Shown here in pieces: positions 1 through 8,277 of a stretch of DNA of 64,000 nucleotides. This DNA is from Streptomyces sp. SDr-06 (GTDB lineage: Bacteria > Actinomycetota > Actinomycetes > Streptomycetales > Streptomycetaceae), in assembly GCF_003324565.1 (NCBI RefSeq), contig NZ_QOLA01000019.1, forward strand, positions 1 through 64,000. The letters run 5' to 3'. A program made the position numbers and the translations under genes. Within the stretch, counting starts at the first letter, position 1, and each line of letters starts with the position of its first letter. Below the pieces are notes generated by a model. It searched no databases. It saw nothing but the letters and a program-made list of their open reading frames with translations, and was not told the origin of the DNA.

Positions 1-86
1 CAGTAGACGACTGGGTTGATAGGCCAGATGTGGAAGCCCGGTAACGGGTGGAGCTGACTGGTACTAATAGGCCGAGGGCTTGTCCT
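1..86 (+). rRNA. rrl: 23S ribosomal RNA, 3' end only
   Basis: The window opens inside the last part of 23S rRNA. The stretch reading gctgactggtactaatagg followed by ccgagggctt is the conserved 3' end of actinobacterial large-subunit rRNA. Most of the gene lies before the window. The exact 3' end is set by comparison with typical genes and may be off by a few bases. The 5S gene follows after about 100 bases, as expected for a 16S-23S-5S operon. Confidence 0.9.
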
Positions 87-190
87 CAGTTGCTCGCGTC
101 CACTGTGTTTGTTCTGAAGCAACGAACAGTTGCTGGTTGAGCAGAACCCACTTAATTGAAAAGTGTGCTTGTTCGCTCGAAACCGATAGG

Positions 191-309
191 GTTTCGGTGG
201 TCATAGCGTTAGGGAAACGCCCGGTTACATTCCGAACCCGGAAGCTAAGCCTTTCAGCGCCGATGGTACTGCAGGGGGGACCCTGTGGGAGAGTAGGACG
301 CCGCCGAAC
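191..309 (+). rRNA. rrf: 5S ribosomal RNA, complete
   Basis: A 119-120 base 5S rRNA beginning gtttcggtggtcatagcg and ending at gacgccgccgaac. The two ends pair to make helix I, and the internal cccggttacattccgaaccc and ggtactgcagg segments are hallmark 5S sequences. It follows the 23S end by about 100 bases and is followed immediately by a strong terminator, so it is the last gene of the rRNA operon. Confidence 0.95.
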
Positions 310-318
310 AATATTTCA

Positions 319-366
319 GGACCCTTGGTCCCAGCGTTCACGCTGGGACCAAGGGTCCTTTTGTTT
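319..366 (+). terminator. rRNA operon intrinsic terminator
   Basis: Two perfectly complementary 18-base arms (319-336 and 341-358) enclose a TTCA loop. A T-rich run (359-367) follows. This is a classic intrinsic terminator placed 10 bases after the 5S gene and closes the rRNA operon. Confidence 0.93.
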
Positions 367-445
367 TTCCGCTTTGCTTTGCCGAAGCGCGTCGGGCAGC
401 CGACTGCGCGAGAATGACTGCAGTACCCGAAGACTAGGAGTCACG

Positions 446-2701
446 ATGTCCACCAACTCTCCCGACGATCGTCCGGAGCGCGAGCCGCGCCGTCAGGACG
501 GTGGTGACCGGGGCGGCTACCGCGGTGGTCGAGACGACCGCGGTCCGCGTCGTGACAACGACCGGGGCGGTTACGGCGGGCGTCGCGACGACAGCCGCGG
601 TGGCTCCTCCGGCGGTGGCTACGGCCGCCGCGACGACCGCGGCGGGCGCCCCACCGGCGGCGCCGGCGGCGGCTCGTACGGCCGTCGTGATGACCGTCCG
701 GCCCCGCGCCGTGATGACGACCGTGGTGGGTTCCGTCGCGATGACAACCGTGGTGGCGGCGGTGGGTTCCGTCGTGATGACAGTCGTGGTGGTGGGTCTT
801 CGTACGGGCGTCGTGATGACCGTCCGGCCCCGCGCCGTGACGACGATCGCGGTGGGTTCCGTCGGGACGACAACCGGGGCGGCGGCTCGTACGGACGTCG
901 CGACGACAACCGTGGCGGTTCCGGCTCCTCGTACGGGCGTCGTGATGATCGTCCGGCTCCGCGTCGTGATGACGACCGTGGTGGGTTCCGTCGGGACGAC
1001 AATCGTGGTGGCGGCGGTGGGTTCCGTCGTGATGACAGTCGTGGTGGTGGGTCTTCGTACGGGCGTCGTGATGACCGTCCGGCCCCGCGTCGGGACGATG
1101 ACCGTGGTGGGTTCCGCCGTGACGACAACCGCGGCGGCGGCTTCCGCCGTGACGACCGCCCGGCTCCCCGCCGTGACGACGACCGTGGCGGGTTCCGCCG
1201 GGACGACAACCGCGGCGGCGGTGGCTTCCGGCGGGATGACAACCGTGGTGGGTCTTCCTACGGCCGTCGTGATGACCGTCCTGCGCCGCGTCGTGATGAC
1301 GACCGTGGTGGGTTCCGTCGGGACGACAATCGTGGTGGCGGCGGTGGGTTCCGTCGGGACGACAACCGTGGTGGCGGCGGTGGGTTCCGCCGTGATGACA
1401 GCCGTGGTGGTGGGTCTTCGTACGGCCGCCGTGACGACCGGCCGGCGCCGCGTCGCGATGACGATCGTGGTGGGTCCTCGTACGGGCGTCGTGATGACCG
1501 TCCGGCCCCGCGTCGCGACGATGACCGTGGTGGGTTCCGCCGTGACGACAACCGGGGCGGCGGCTTCCGCCGTGACGACCGTCCGGCTCCCCGCCGTGAC
1601 GACGACCGTGGTGGGTATGGGCGTCGTGATGACCGTCCGGCCCCGCGTCGCGATGACGACCGTGGTGGGTTCCGTCGGGACGACCGTGGCGACCGTGGTG
1701 GGTACCGCGGCCGGGACGACCGGCGGGATGACCGGGGTGGTTACGGGGCGCGCGACGACCGCGGCGGCTACGGACGCCGTGACGACCGGGACCGGGACCG
1801 TGAGCCCGTCAAGCGGCTGCCGATCGACGAGGACGTCACCGGCAACGAGATCGACGAGGACGTGCGCCAGGAGCTGATGAGCCTGCCCAAGGGTCTCGCC
1901 GAGGAGGTCGCGTGCAACCTGGTGATGGTGGCCCGGCTCATCGACGAGGAGCCCGAGCAGGCCTACGCGTACTCGCGCATCGCGCTGCGACTCGCCTCCC
2001 GTGTCGCCGCCGTTCGTGAGGCCGCGGGCTTCGCCGCGTACGCCACGCAGAAGTACTCGGAGGCCCTCGCGGAGTTCCGTGCCGCGCGGCGCATGACCGG
2101 GTCCGTCGAGCTGTGGCCCGTCATGGCCGACTGCGAGCGCGGGCTCGGGCGTCCCGAGCGGGCGCTGGCGATGGCCGGCGAGCCCGAGGTGCAGAAGCTG
2201 GACAAGGCCGGGCAGGTCGAGATGCGTCTCGTCGCGGCCGGGGCGCGCCGGGACATGGGGCAGCTGGACGCCGCCATCGTGACCCTGCAGAGCCCCGAGC
2301 TCGCGTCGAACTCCGTCCAGCCGTGGACCGCCCGTCTGCGCTACGCGTACGCGGACGCGCTGCTGGCGGCCACGCGTGAGGACGAGGCCCGCGAGTGGTT
2401 CGCCAAGGCGCTCGAGGCGGACAAGGACGGCACGACCGACGCCTCCGACCGGCTCGCCGAGATGGACGGTGTCGACTTCGTCGACGCCATGGTCGAGGAG
2501 GACGCGGACGGCGACATCGAAGCCCCCGCCGCGGCCGCCGACGACCTGGCGGACGAGCCCGACTTCGCCGACGAGGGCGAGGAGGAGGACGACTTCGAGG
2601 GCGACGACGCCGATGTCGCGCACGCCGCCGAGATCGTCGACGCCGACCTCGTGGAGCCCGCGCCCGGCGAGCCCCTCCCGCCGGTGAACAAGGACGCCTG
2701 A
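446..2701 (+). CDS. TPR protein with long RDD/RGG-type disordered N-terminus
   Basis: This encodes a 751-residue protein. The ATG at 446 has AGGAG at 436-440; the reading frame stays open further upstream, but that part overlaps 5S rRNA and is not coding. Residues 1 to about 455 are almost wholly Arg, Asp and Gly with some Ser/Tyr/Phe. They contain ten copies of RPAPRRDDDRGG spaced by FRRDDNRGG and SSYGRRDD units. Residues about 475-675 are helical and TPR-like (for example ALAEFRAARRMTGSVELWPV and EDEAREWFAKALEAD). The last 75 residues are strongly acidic. Proteins of this build occur in streptomycetes, but I know of no established role. The RGG-like region suggests RNA binding or condensate formation, which is inference. 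It is transcribed away from the rRNA operon. Confidence 0.85.
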   Translation: MSTNSPDDRPEREPRRQDGGDRGGYRGGRDDRGPRRDNDRGGYGGRRDDSRGGSSGGGYGRRDDRGGRPTGGAGGGSYGRRDDRPAPRRDDDRGGFRRDDNRGGGGGFRRDDSRGGGSSYGRRDDRPAPRRDDDRGGFRRDDNRGGGSYGRRDDNRGGSGSSYGRRDDRPAPRRDDDRGGFRRDDNRGGGGGFRRDDSRGGGSSYGRRDDRPAPRRDDDRGGFRRDDNRGGGFRRDDRPAPRRDDDRGGFRRDDNRGGGGFRRDDNRGGSSYGRRDDRPAPRRDDDRGGFRRDDNRGGGGGFRRDDNRGGGGGFRRDDSRGGGSSYGRRDDRPAPRRDDDRGGSSYGRRDDRPAPRRDDDRGGFRRDDNRGGGFRRDDRPAPRRDDDRGGYGRRDDRPAPRRDDDRGGFRRDDRGDRGGYRGRDDRRDDRGGYGARDDRGGYGRRDDRDRDREPVKRLPIDEDVTGNEIDEDVRQELMSLPKGLAEEVACNLVMVARLIDEEPEQAYAYSRIALRLASRVAAVREAAGFAAYATQKYSEALAEFRAARRMTGSVELWPVMADCERGLGRPERALAMAGEPEVQKLDKAGQVEMRLVAAGARRDMGQLDAAIVTLQSPELASNSVQPWTARLRYAYADALLAATREDEAREWFAKALEADKDGTTDASDRLAEMDGVDFVDAMVEEDADGDIEAPAAAADDLADEPDFADEGEEEDDFEGDDADVAHAAEIVDADLVEPAPGEPLPPVNKDA

Positions 2702-2723
2702 CAAATGCTGCCGGACGGAAGTT

Positions 2724-2793
2724 GTCTGACAGAGAACGTCTGACAGAAACCGTCTGACGGAGGACGTCTGACCGAGAGTGTCTGACGGGGACA
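2724..2793 (+). repeat. Five tandem 14-bp repeats after the TPR gene
   Basis: Five head-to-tail copies of a 14-base unit, GTCTGAC followed by seven more variable bases, start at 2724, 2738, 2752, 2766 and 2780. A further GTCTGACAG lies at 2817-2825. Every copy contains TGA, and because 14 is not a multiple of three the stops fall in all three frames. The array sits 22 bases after the TPR stop codon and just before a bidirectional terminator. Confidence 0.9.
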
Positions 2794-2831
2794 TCGGACA
2801 GCTAGCGGCGTTTGATGTCTGACAGTTGAAA

Positions 2832-2868
2832 AGAGGCGGTGCCCCGCTGGGGGCGCCGCCTCTTTTTT
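2832..2868. terminator. Bidirectional intrinsic terminator between convergent genes
   Basis: A 14-bp stem (2832-2845 with 2850-2863, one G-T pair, loop gctg) is followed by a T run on the + strand and preceded by several A residues, so it can work in both directions. It separates the TPR gene from the convergent DUF1015 gene. Confidence 0.88.
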
Positions 2869-2899
2869 GTGGCCGGTTCAGACCGATCTCGTCGCCCGT

Positions 2900-4183
2900 T
2901 CAGTTCACGGTCAGGCTGCGCAGCACCAGTCCCGTGGCCGGTTTCGGGCCGAAGGAGGTCGACTTCCGGGGCATGGTGACGCCCTGGCGGGCCAGGTCCC
3001 GGACCACCTCCTCGCGTACGGGGTGCATCAGAACCGCCGTCTTGCCGTGGCGTTCGGCCTGTTCGACCGCCGCGGCCGTGTCGTGGATGTACGCGATGTC
3101 GTCGGGGTTGTCCGGGATGCGCCAGATCTCGTCGAGCAGGGTCGAGTGGAGGACCGTCGCGTCCAGCGAGCGCCAGGCCGCCGGGCGGTCGGCGCGGATC
3201 GTGCGGGCGAGCAGCGCCTCGTCCGGGCGGTCCAGGAGGTGGAAGCGGCCGTCGCCCGCGAGCAGGAAGGCGTTGCCCTCGGACGCCGCCTCGGCCAGGG
3301 CCTCCAGGGCGCGGGCGAGCGGGACCTCCAGGGTGCGGACGCGGAAGGCGCCGGACGCGGTGACCGCTGCGAGGGCCTTGGAGACCGGGAGGCGGTGCAG
3401 GAGGCGGTGGATCGCGCGGACGCGCAGCGGGTAGCGGGCCGTGTCCACGAGGAGGACCAGGCCGAAGTCCCAGGGGCCGGGCGAGGCCTGTTCGTCGCGC
3501 AGCCGCAGATAGGTGGCCCAGCGGTGGTGGCCGTCGGCGATGACCGCCTGGTGGGCGGCGAGGTCGGACTGGACCTCCGCGAGATCGGCTTGATCCGTGA
3601 GGGCCCACAGGCGGTGGCGGAAGCCGTCCTCCGTGGTGGTGCGCAGGAGCGGCTCGCGCAGGATCGTGCGGTCGATGACGGCGGTCGCGCCGGTCGGGGT
3701 GGTGGTGCCGTGGTAGGTCAGGAGCAGCGGCTCGAGGTGGGCGGCGGTGGTGCGCATCAGGGCCGCGCGGTCCTCGACGACGTGCGGCATCACGTCCTCG
3801 TGCGGCAGCACGACTCCGGCCGCGGGTTCGGACAGGGCCAGGGCGCCGATCAGGCCGCGCTGGAGTATGCCGTCGCCCTCCTGTTCGTAGACGTACAGGG
3901 CGGGCTCGGGGTCCGGGGCGAGGACGCCCTCGTCGAGCCAGTCGTCCAGGGTGAGCGCGGCCTGCTGGTTGCGGGCGGCCGGGGAGGACGCCTGCGGAAG
4001 GATCAGCCGGACGATGTTGTACGGGTCCGCCGACTCCAGGTGCAGCAGCCCGTCGGGGCGTACCACCACGTCGTACGGCGGTGAGGTCACGGCGGCGAGG
4101 CTGCCGACCCGCTCGGGAACGTAGCGCAGTCCGCGGAACGGGATCAGGCGCAGCCCGAGGTCCGCACGCCCAGTTGTGCTCAT
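2900..4183 (-). CDS. DUF1015 family protein
   Basis: This encodes a 427-residue protein, a usual length for the DUF1015 family. The N-terminal segment PFRGLRYVPERVGSLAAVTS followed by PPYDVV is the family's opening signature. DGHHRWATYLRLRDE near the middle is its most conserved motif and looks like a metal or active site. The biochemical function is not known; some relatives sit near serine/phosphoserine metabolism genes, but nothing here shows that link. Start ATG at 4183: a -10-like TACGAT (minus strand, 4195-4190) lies only 6 nt before it, so the mRNA may be leaderless. It is divergent from the HAD phosphatase gene. Confidence 0.88.
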   Translation of the reverse strand: MSTTGRADLGLRLIPFRGLRYVPERVGSLAAVTSPPYDVVVRPDGLLHLESADPYNIVRLILPQASSPAARNQQAALTLDDWLDEGVLAPDPEPALYVYEQEGDGILQRGLIGALALSEPAAGVVLPHEDVMPHVVEDRAALMRTTAAHLEPLLLTYHGTTTPTGATAVIDRTILREPLLRTTTEDGFRHRLWALTDQADLAEVQSDLAAHQAVIADGHHRWATYLRLRDEQASPGPWDFGLVLLVDTARYPLRVRAIHRLLHRLPVSKALAAVTASGAFRVRTLEVPLARALEALAEAASEGNAFLLAGDGRFHLLDRPDEALLARTIRADRPAAWRSLDATVLHSTLLDEIWRIPDNPDDIAYIHDTAAAVEQAERHGKTAVLMHPVREEVVRDLARQGVTMPRKSTSFGPKPATGLVLRSLTVN

Positions 4184-4189
4184 CTGTGC

Positions 4190-4195
4190 ATCGTA
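4190..4195 (-). promoter_or_regulatory. -10 hexamer TACGAT for the DUF1015 gene, leaderless spacing
   Basis: TACGAT matches the TANNNT core of the housekeeping sigma -10 box and ends 6 nt before the ATG. That spacing places transcription start on or next to the start codon. No convincing -35 was found, so this is a motif-level call. Confidence 0.4.
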
Positions 4196-4255
4196 TGTGG
4201 GAGACGGGCATGCGCGATGATCGGGGGGAGAGCATCGAACGAGGAGTGGATGAAG

Positions 4256-5284
4256 ATGAGCCAGACCGGCCGGATCATGCCGAGCGGCAGCGAGCGGGCG
4301 CTGAAAGAGGCGTACGACACGGCCCTGCTGGATCTGGACGGGGTGGTCTACGCGGGCGGTGCGGCGATCGCGCACGCCGTCGACTCGCTGGCCGTGGCGC
4401 GGGACGGCGGGATGCGTCTCGCTTACGTGACCAACAACGCGCTGCGGACGCCGGACGCGGTGGCCGCGCACCTCACGGAGCTCGGGGTGCCCGCGGAGCC
4501 GACCGACGTGATCACCTCGGCGCAGGCGGTGTCCCGGCTCATCGCCGACCAGCTGCCGCGGGGATCAAGGGTGTTGCTGATCGGCGGCGAGGGGCTGCGG
4601 GTCGCCCTGGTCGAGCGGGGGCTCGTCCCGGTGGAGTCGGCCGACGACGATCCGGCCGCCGTGGTGCAGGGCTACGGCGGCCCCGACATCACCTGGGCGC
4701 GGTTCGCGGAGGCCTCGTACGCGGTGGCCCGCGGGGTGCCCTGGTTCGCCTCCAACACCGACCTGACGATTCCGAGCGGGCGGGGGATCGCGCCCGGCAA
4801 CGGCGCGGCGGTCGAGGTCGTCCGGATCGCCACCGGCGCCGAGCCCCAGGTCGCGGGCAAGCCGCTGCCCCCGATGCACCGGGAGACGGTGCTGCGGACC
4901 GGCGCGCGCAAGCCGCTGGTGGTCGGGGACCGGCTGGACACGGACATCGAGGGCGCCTTCAACGGTGGTGTCGACTCGCTGCTCGTGCTGACCGGCGTGA
5001 CGGACGGTGCGCAGCTCCTGGCCGCGCGGCCCGAGCACCGGCCCACCTTCGTCGACGCGGATCTGCGGGGTCTGCTCACCGGGCAGCCCGAAGTGACCGC
5101 GCGGGAGGGCGGGTTCGCCTGTGGCGGCTGGACCGCGTCCGTCGCGGACGGGGCGTTCGCGCTGGACGGGGAGGGGGAGGCGATGGACGGGCTCCGGGCA
5201 CTGTGCGCGGCCGCGTGGAGCCATGCCGGGGACGGGGTGTGCGATCTTGACCCGTCGAAGGCACTGGAGCGGCTGGGGCTTTGA
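4256..5284 (+). CDS. HAD-superfamily (subclass IIA, NagD-like) phosphatase
   Basis: This encodes a 342-residue haloacid dehalogenase-type hydrolase. Motif I DLDGVVYAGG near residue 25 carries the nucleophile Asp and the general acid Asp. TNNALRTP (motif II region) follows, and GKPLPPM and GDRLDTDIEGAFNGG give the motif III lysine and motif IV acidic residues. The cap domain between motifs II and III is of the IIA type seen in NagD and p-nitrophenyl phosphatases. The C-terminal 70 residues are an extension beyond a minimal NagD. ATG 4256 is chosen because GAGGAG at 4241-4246 is 9 nt upstream; ATG 4250 would be too close. The substrate is unknown; sugar or nucleotide phosphates are typical. Confidence 0.88.
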   Translation: MSQTGRIMPSGSERALKEAYDTALLDLDGVVYAGGAAIAHAVDSLAVARDGGMRLAYVTNNALRTPDAVAAHLTELGVPAEPTDVITSAQAVSRLIADQLPRGSRVLLIGGEGLRVALVERGLVPVESADDDPAAVVQGYGGPDITWARFAEASYAVARGVPWFASNTDLTIPSGRGIAPGNGAAVEVVRIATGAEPQVAGKPLPPMHRETVLRTGARKPLVVGDRLDTDIEGAFNGGVDSLLVLTGVTDGAQLLAARPEHRPTFVDADLRGLLTGQPEVTAREGGFACGGWTASVADGAFALDGEGEAMDGLRALCAAAWSHAGDGVCDLDPSKALERLGL

Positions 5285-5315
5285 GGCCGGGGGACCGGGG
5301 TGCGTCCAACCAAGA

Positions 5316-5334
5316 GCAGGGTAGGCTAACCTAA
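5316..5334 (+). promoter_or_regulatory. Iron box (DmdR/IdeR/DtxR-type operator)
   Basis: GCAGGGTAGGCTAACCTAA matches the 19-base DtxR/IdeR/DmdR consensus (TTAGGTTAGGCTAACCTAA) at 16 positions. It contains two overlapping -10-like hexamers, TAGGCT at 5322-5327 and TAACCT at 5327-5332, and ends 5 bases before the GTG of the first permease. Iron-loaded DmdR bound here should block transcription of the siderophore importer; that role is inferred from the family. Confidence 0.88.
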
Positions 5335-5339
5335 CTTGC

Positions 5340-6398
5340 GTGTTGGTAGACAGTCCTCCTCAGCCGCGCGACGGGACCACCTGCGCGCCCCCGGCCCCGA
5401 CCGCCCGGCGCCGTACGCTGCGCGCCGCCGGTCTGCTCGCCTCCCTGGGCGCGCTGGCGTTCGTCGCCGTCGCCAGCATCGCGGTCGGCGCGAAACCCAT
5501 GCCGCTCGGCGACGTCTGGCACGGCCTCTTCCACGCCTCGGGCACCGCCAACGACGTCCTCGTGCATGACGTACGGGTGCCGCGGACCCTGCTCGGGCTG
5601 CTCGTCGGGGCCGCGCTCGGGATCGCCGGCGCGGTCATGCAGGCGCTCACCCGCAACCCGCTCGCCGAGCCCGGCATCCTCGGCGTCAACGCGGGAGCGG
5701 CGGCCGCGGTGGTCTCCGCCATCAGCTTCCTGGGCGTCAACTCCCTCACCGGATACGTGTGGTTCGCGTTCCTGGGCGCGGGGGTCGTGTCGGCCGCGGT
5801 GTACCTCCTGGGCGGCAGCCGGGCCGCCACGCCCGTACGGCTCGCGCTCGCGGGGACGGCGGCGAGCGCCGCGCTCTACGGCTACATCAACGCCGTGCAG
5901 CTCACCGACTCCGCGGCCCTCAACCGGCTCCGGTTCTGGCAGGTCGGCTCGCTGGCCTCGGCGGACATGGCGACCGTCGGCAAGGTCGCGCCGTTCATCC
6001 TGGTCGGCCTCGTCGTCGCCCTGCTGCTCGCGCGGCCGCTCAACGCGATGGCCATGGGCGACGACACGGCCCGCGCGCTCGGCGCCCACCTCACCCGGAC
6101 CCGCGTCACGTCGATGGCCGTGATCACCCTGCTGTGCGGGGCCGCGACCGCCGCCTGCGGGCCGATCGTGTTCATCGGGCTCATGGTCCCGCACCTCGTC
6201 CGGGCCATCACCGGGCCCGACCTGCGCTGGATCCTGCCGTACGCGGCCGTGCTCTCGCCCGTGCTGCTGCTCGGCTCCGACGTGGTCGGGCGGATCGTCA
6301 CCCGGCCCGCCGAACTCCAGGTCGGCATCGTCACCGCGCTCATCGGCGGGCCCGTGTTCATCTATCTCGTACGGCGCAAGAGGATGGCCCAGCTGTGA
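5340..6398 (+). CDS. FecCD-family iron-siderophore ABC permease (first subunit)
   Basis: This encodes a 352-residue polytopic membrane protein. GAALGIAGAVMQALTRNPLA around residue 92 is the conserved FecCD/BtuC segment, and GPIVFIGLMVPHLVRAITGP near residue 270 is the region that contacts the ATPase. About ten membrane segments fit the family. The GTG at 5340 lies 5 bases after an iron box and 7 nt after a -10-like TAACCT, with no clear ribosome-binding site, so the transcript is probably leaderless. It is the first gene of a three-gene operon with the next permease and ATPase. No substrate-binding protein is encoded in the cluster, so it must be supplied from elsewhere. Confidence 0.93.
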   Translation: MLVDSPPQPRDGTTCAPPAPTARRRTLRAAGLLASLGALAFVAVASIAVGAKPMPLGDVWHGLFHASGTANDVLVHDVRVPRTLLGLLVGAALGIAGAVMQALTRNPLAEPGILGVNAGAAAAVVSAISFLGVNSLTGYVWFAFLGAGVVSAAVYLLGGSRAATPVRLALAGTAASAALYGYINAVQLTDSAALNRLRFWQVGSLASADMATVGKVAPFILVGLVVALLLARPLNAMAMGDDTARALGAHLTRTRVTSMAVITLLCGAATAACGPIVFIGLMVPHLVRAITGPDLRWILPYAAVLSPVLLLGSDVVGRIVTRPAELQVGIVTALIGGPVFIYLVRRKRMAQL

Positions 6399-7423
6399 AG
6401 GCGATACGTATCCCCGGCGGCCTCTCCCTGCGGGCCGAGCCGCGCGCGGCGGCCGTGGTCGGCGGCCTCGCCGTCCTCGCGCTCGCGGCCGGTGTGGTCC
6501 TGATCGGCACCGGCGACTTCACGATCGCCCCCGCCGACGTCGTCAGCAGCCTGCTCGGTTCGGGCACGCCCGCGCAGGACTTCATCATCAACGAACTGCG
6601 GCTGCCCCGCGTGCTCGTGGCGCTCCTGGTGGGTGCCTCGCTCGGGATCTCCGGGGCGCTGTTCCAGTCCATCTCCCGCAATCCGCTGGGCAGTCCGGAC
6701 GTCATCGGCTTCGGGCAGGGCTCCTCGGTCGGCGCCCTCACCGTCATCGTGTTCTTCCACGGCGGCGCGGTCGCGGTCTCCCTCGGCGCGCTCGTCGGCG
6801 GGCTCGCGACCGGCGTCGCCGTCTACCTGCTGGCGTGGAAGAAGGGCGTGCACGGCTACCGGCTCGTGCTCGTCGGCATCGGAGCCGCCGCGATGCTCAC
6901 CGCGGGCATCCACTACCTGCTCACCAAGTCGACGCTGGTGGACGCCACCCGCGCGATGGTCTGGCTCACCGGCTCGCTCGACGGGCGCGACTGGGCCCAG
7001 GTCTGGCCGCTGCTCGCGCTGTTCGTGGTGCTGCTTCCGGTGGTCCTCGCGTACGGGCGGCCGCTCAGGATGCTGGAGATGGGCGACGACGCGGCGTACG
7101 CGCTCGGCGTGCCGGTGCAGCGGACCCGTACCGTCCTCATGCTCTGCGCCGTCCTCCTCAACGCCTCGGCGACCGCGGCCGCCGGGCCCATCTCCTTCGT
7201 GGCGCTGACCGCGCCGCAGCTGGCCCGCCGGCTCACCCGGGCCACCGGGCCCAACATCCTCGCCTCCGCCTGCATGGGCGCGGCCCTCCTGGTCGTCGCC
7301 GACTGGGCCGCGCAGCGGCTGTTCGGCGAGAGCACGCTGCCGGTGGGCGTCCTGACCGGCATGGTCGGCGGCGTCTATCTGCTGTGGCTCCTCGTCACCG
7401 AACGCAGGGCGGGCCGGATATGA
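6395..7423 (+). CDS. FecCD-family iron-siderophore ABC permease (second subunit)
   Basis: This encodes a 342-residue paralogue of the preceding permease. Its GTG start at 6395 overlaps the upstream stop (GTGA), so the two are translationally coupled. GASLGISGALFQSISRNPLG around residue 82 and AAGPISFVALTAPQLARRLT near residue 265 are the FecCD signatures. It should pair with the first subunit to form the heterodimeric channel for ferric-siderophore import across the cytoplasmic membrane. Expression should follow the iron box upstream of the operon. Confidence 0.93.
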   Translation: MKAIRIPGGLSLRAEPRAAAVVGGLAVLALAAGVVLIGTGDFTIAPADVVSSLLGSGTPAQDFIINELRLPRVLVALLVGASLGISGALFQSISRNPLGSPDVIGFGQGSSVGALTVIVFFHGGAVAVSLGALVGGLATGVAVYLLAWKKGVHGYRLVLVGIGAAAMLTAGIHYLLTKSTLVDATRAMVWLTGSLDGRDWAQVWPLLALFVVLLPVVLAYGRPLRMLEMGDDAAYALGVPVQRTRTVLMLCAVLLNASATAAAGPISFVALTAPQLARRLTRATGPNILASACMGAALLVVADWAAQRLFGESTLPVGVLTGMVGGVYLLWLLVTERRAGRI

Positions 7424-7479
7424 GCCCCACTGCCCCCAACCCCCTCGCGGATTCCGGCACTTCTACCAGGAGTACGAGC

Positions 7480-8277
7480 ATGCAGCGCCTCAGCGCCGAA
7501 TCGGTCACCCTCGGCTACGACCAGCGGGTGATCGCCAAGGACCTGTCGGTCGAGATCCCGGACCACTCGTTCACCGTGATCGTCGGGCCCAACGCGTGCG
7601 GCAAGTCCACGCTGCTGCGGGCCCTGTCGCGGATGCTGAAGCCGACGTCGGGGCGGGTGCTGCTCGACGGGCAGGCCATTCACTCGCTGCCCGCGAAGAA
7701 GGTCGCCAGGACCCTGGGGCTGCTCCCGCAGTCCTCGATCGCGCCGGACGGGATCACGGTGGGTGACCTCGTGGCGCGCGGGCGCTACCCGCACCAGGGG
7801 CTGCTGCGGCAGTGGTCGCCCGAGGACGAGCGGATCGTCCAGGAGTCCATGGACGCGACGGGGGTCGGGGGGCTCGGGGAGCGGTATGTCGACGAGCTGT
7901 CCGGCGGGCAGCGCCAGCGCGTCTGGATCGCCATGGCGCTGGCCCAGCAGACGCCGCTGCTGCTGCTCGACGAGCCGACGACGTTCCTGGACATCCAGCA
8001 CCAGATCGAGGTTCTGGACCTGTGCGCGCAGCTCCACGGGGAGCAGGGGCGGACGCTGGTGGCCGTGCTGCACGACCTCAACCAGGCCGCGCGGTACGCC
8101 ACCCATCTCATCGCGCTGAGGGAGGGGGAGGTGGTGGCCTCTGGGCCGCCCTCTTCCGTTGTCACGGCGGAGCTGGTCGAGCGGGTCTTCGGGGTGCGGT
8201 GCCAGGTGATCCCGGATCCGGAGACGGGGACTCCGCTGGTGGTGCCTGCGGCGCCTCGGCGGGTGTTGGTGGGCTGA
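7480..8277 (+). CDS. Iron-siderophore ABC transporter ATP-binding protein
   Basis: This encodes a 265-residue ATPase of the FepC/BtuD type. Walker A GPNACGKST is at residues about 36-44, signature LSGGQRQR near 140, Walker B LLLLDEPTTFLDIQHQ near 162, and the switch His lies in AVLHDLNQA. ATG 7480 is chosen because AGGAG (7469-7473) is correctly spaced and the domain begins at once. An in-frame ATG at 7420, overlapping the permease stop (ATGA), would add 20 low-complexity residues and cannot be excluded. It energises the two FecCD permeases. Confidence 0.93.
   Translation: MQRLSAESVTLGYDQRVIAKDLSVEIPDHSFTVIVGPNACGKSTLLRALSRMLKPTSGRVLLDGQAIHSLPAKKVARTLGLLPQSSIAPDGITVGDLVARGRYPHQGLLRQWSPEDERIVQESMDATGVGGLGERYVDELSGGQRQRVWIAMALAQQTPLLLLDEPTTFLDIQHQIEVLDLCAQLHGEQGRTLVAVLHDLNQAARYATHLIALREGEVVASGPPSSVVTAELVERVFGVRCQVIPDPETGTPLVVPAAPRRVLVG

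Noticed and set aside
80..445. Upstream extension of the TPR frame back to position 80
   Set aside because: It would read through 5S rRNA and its terminator; ATG 446 has a proper AGGAG.
500..1800. RDD/RGG repeat DNA as a satellite or CRISPR-like array
   Set aside because: The repeats are in frame within a protein with a good ribosome-binding site and continue into a TPR domain, so they are coding repeats.
434..2794. Long leftward open frame opposite the TPR gene
   Set aside because: It mirrors the Arg/Asp/Gly repeat codons and gives Thr/Val-rich low complexity without any domain or start signal.
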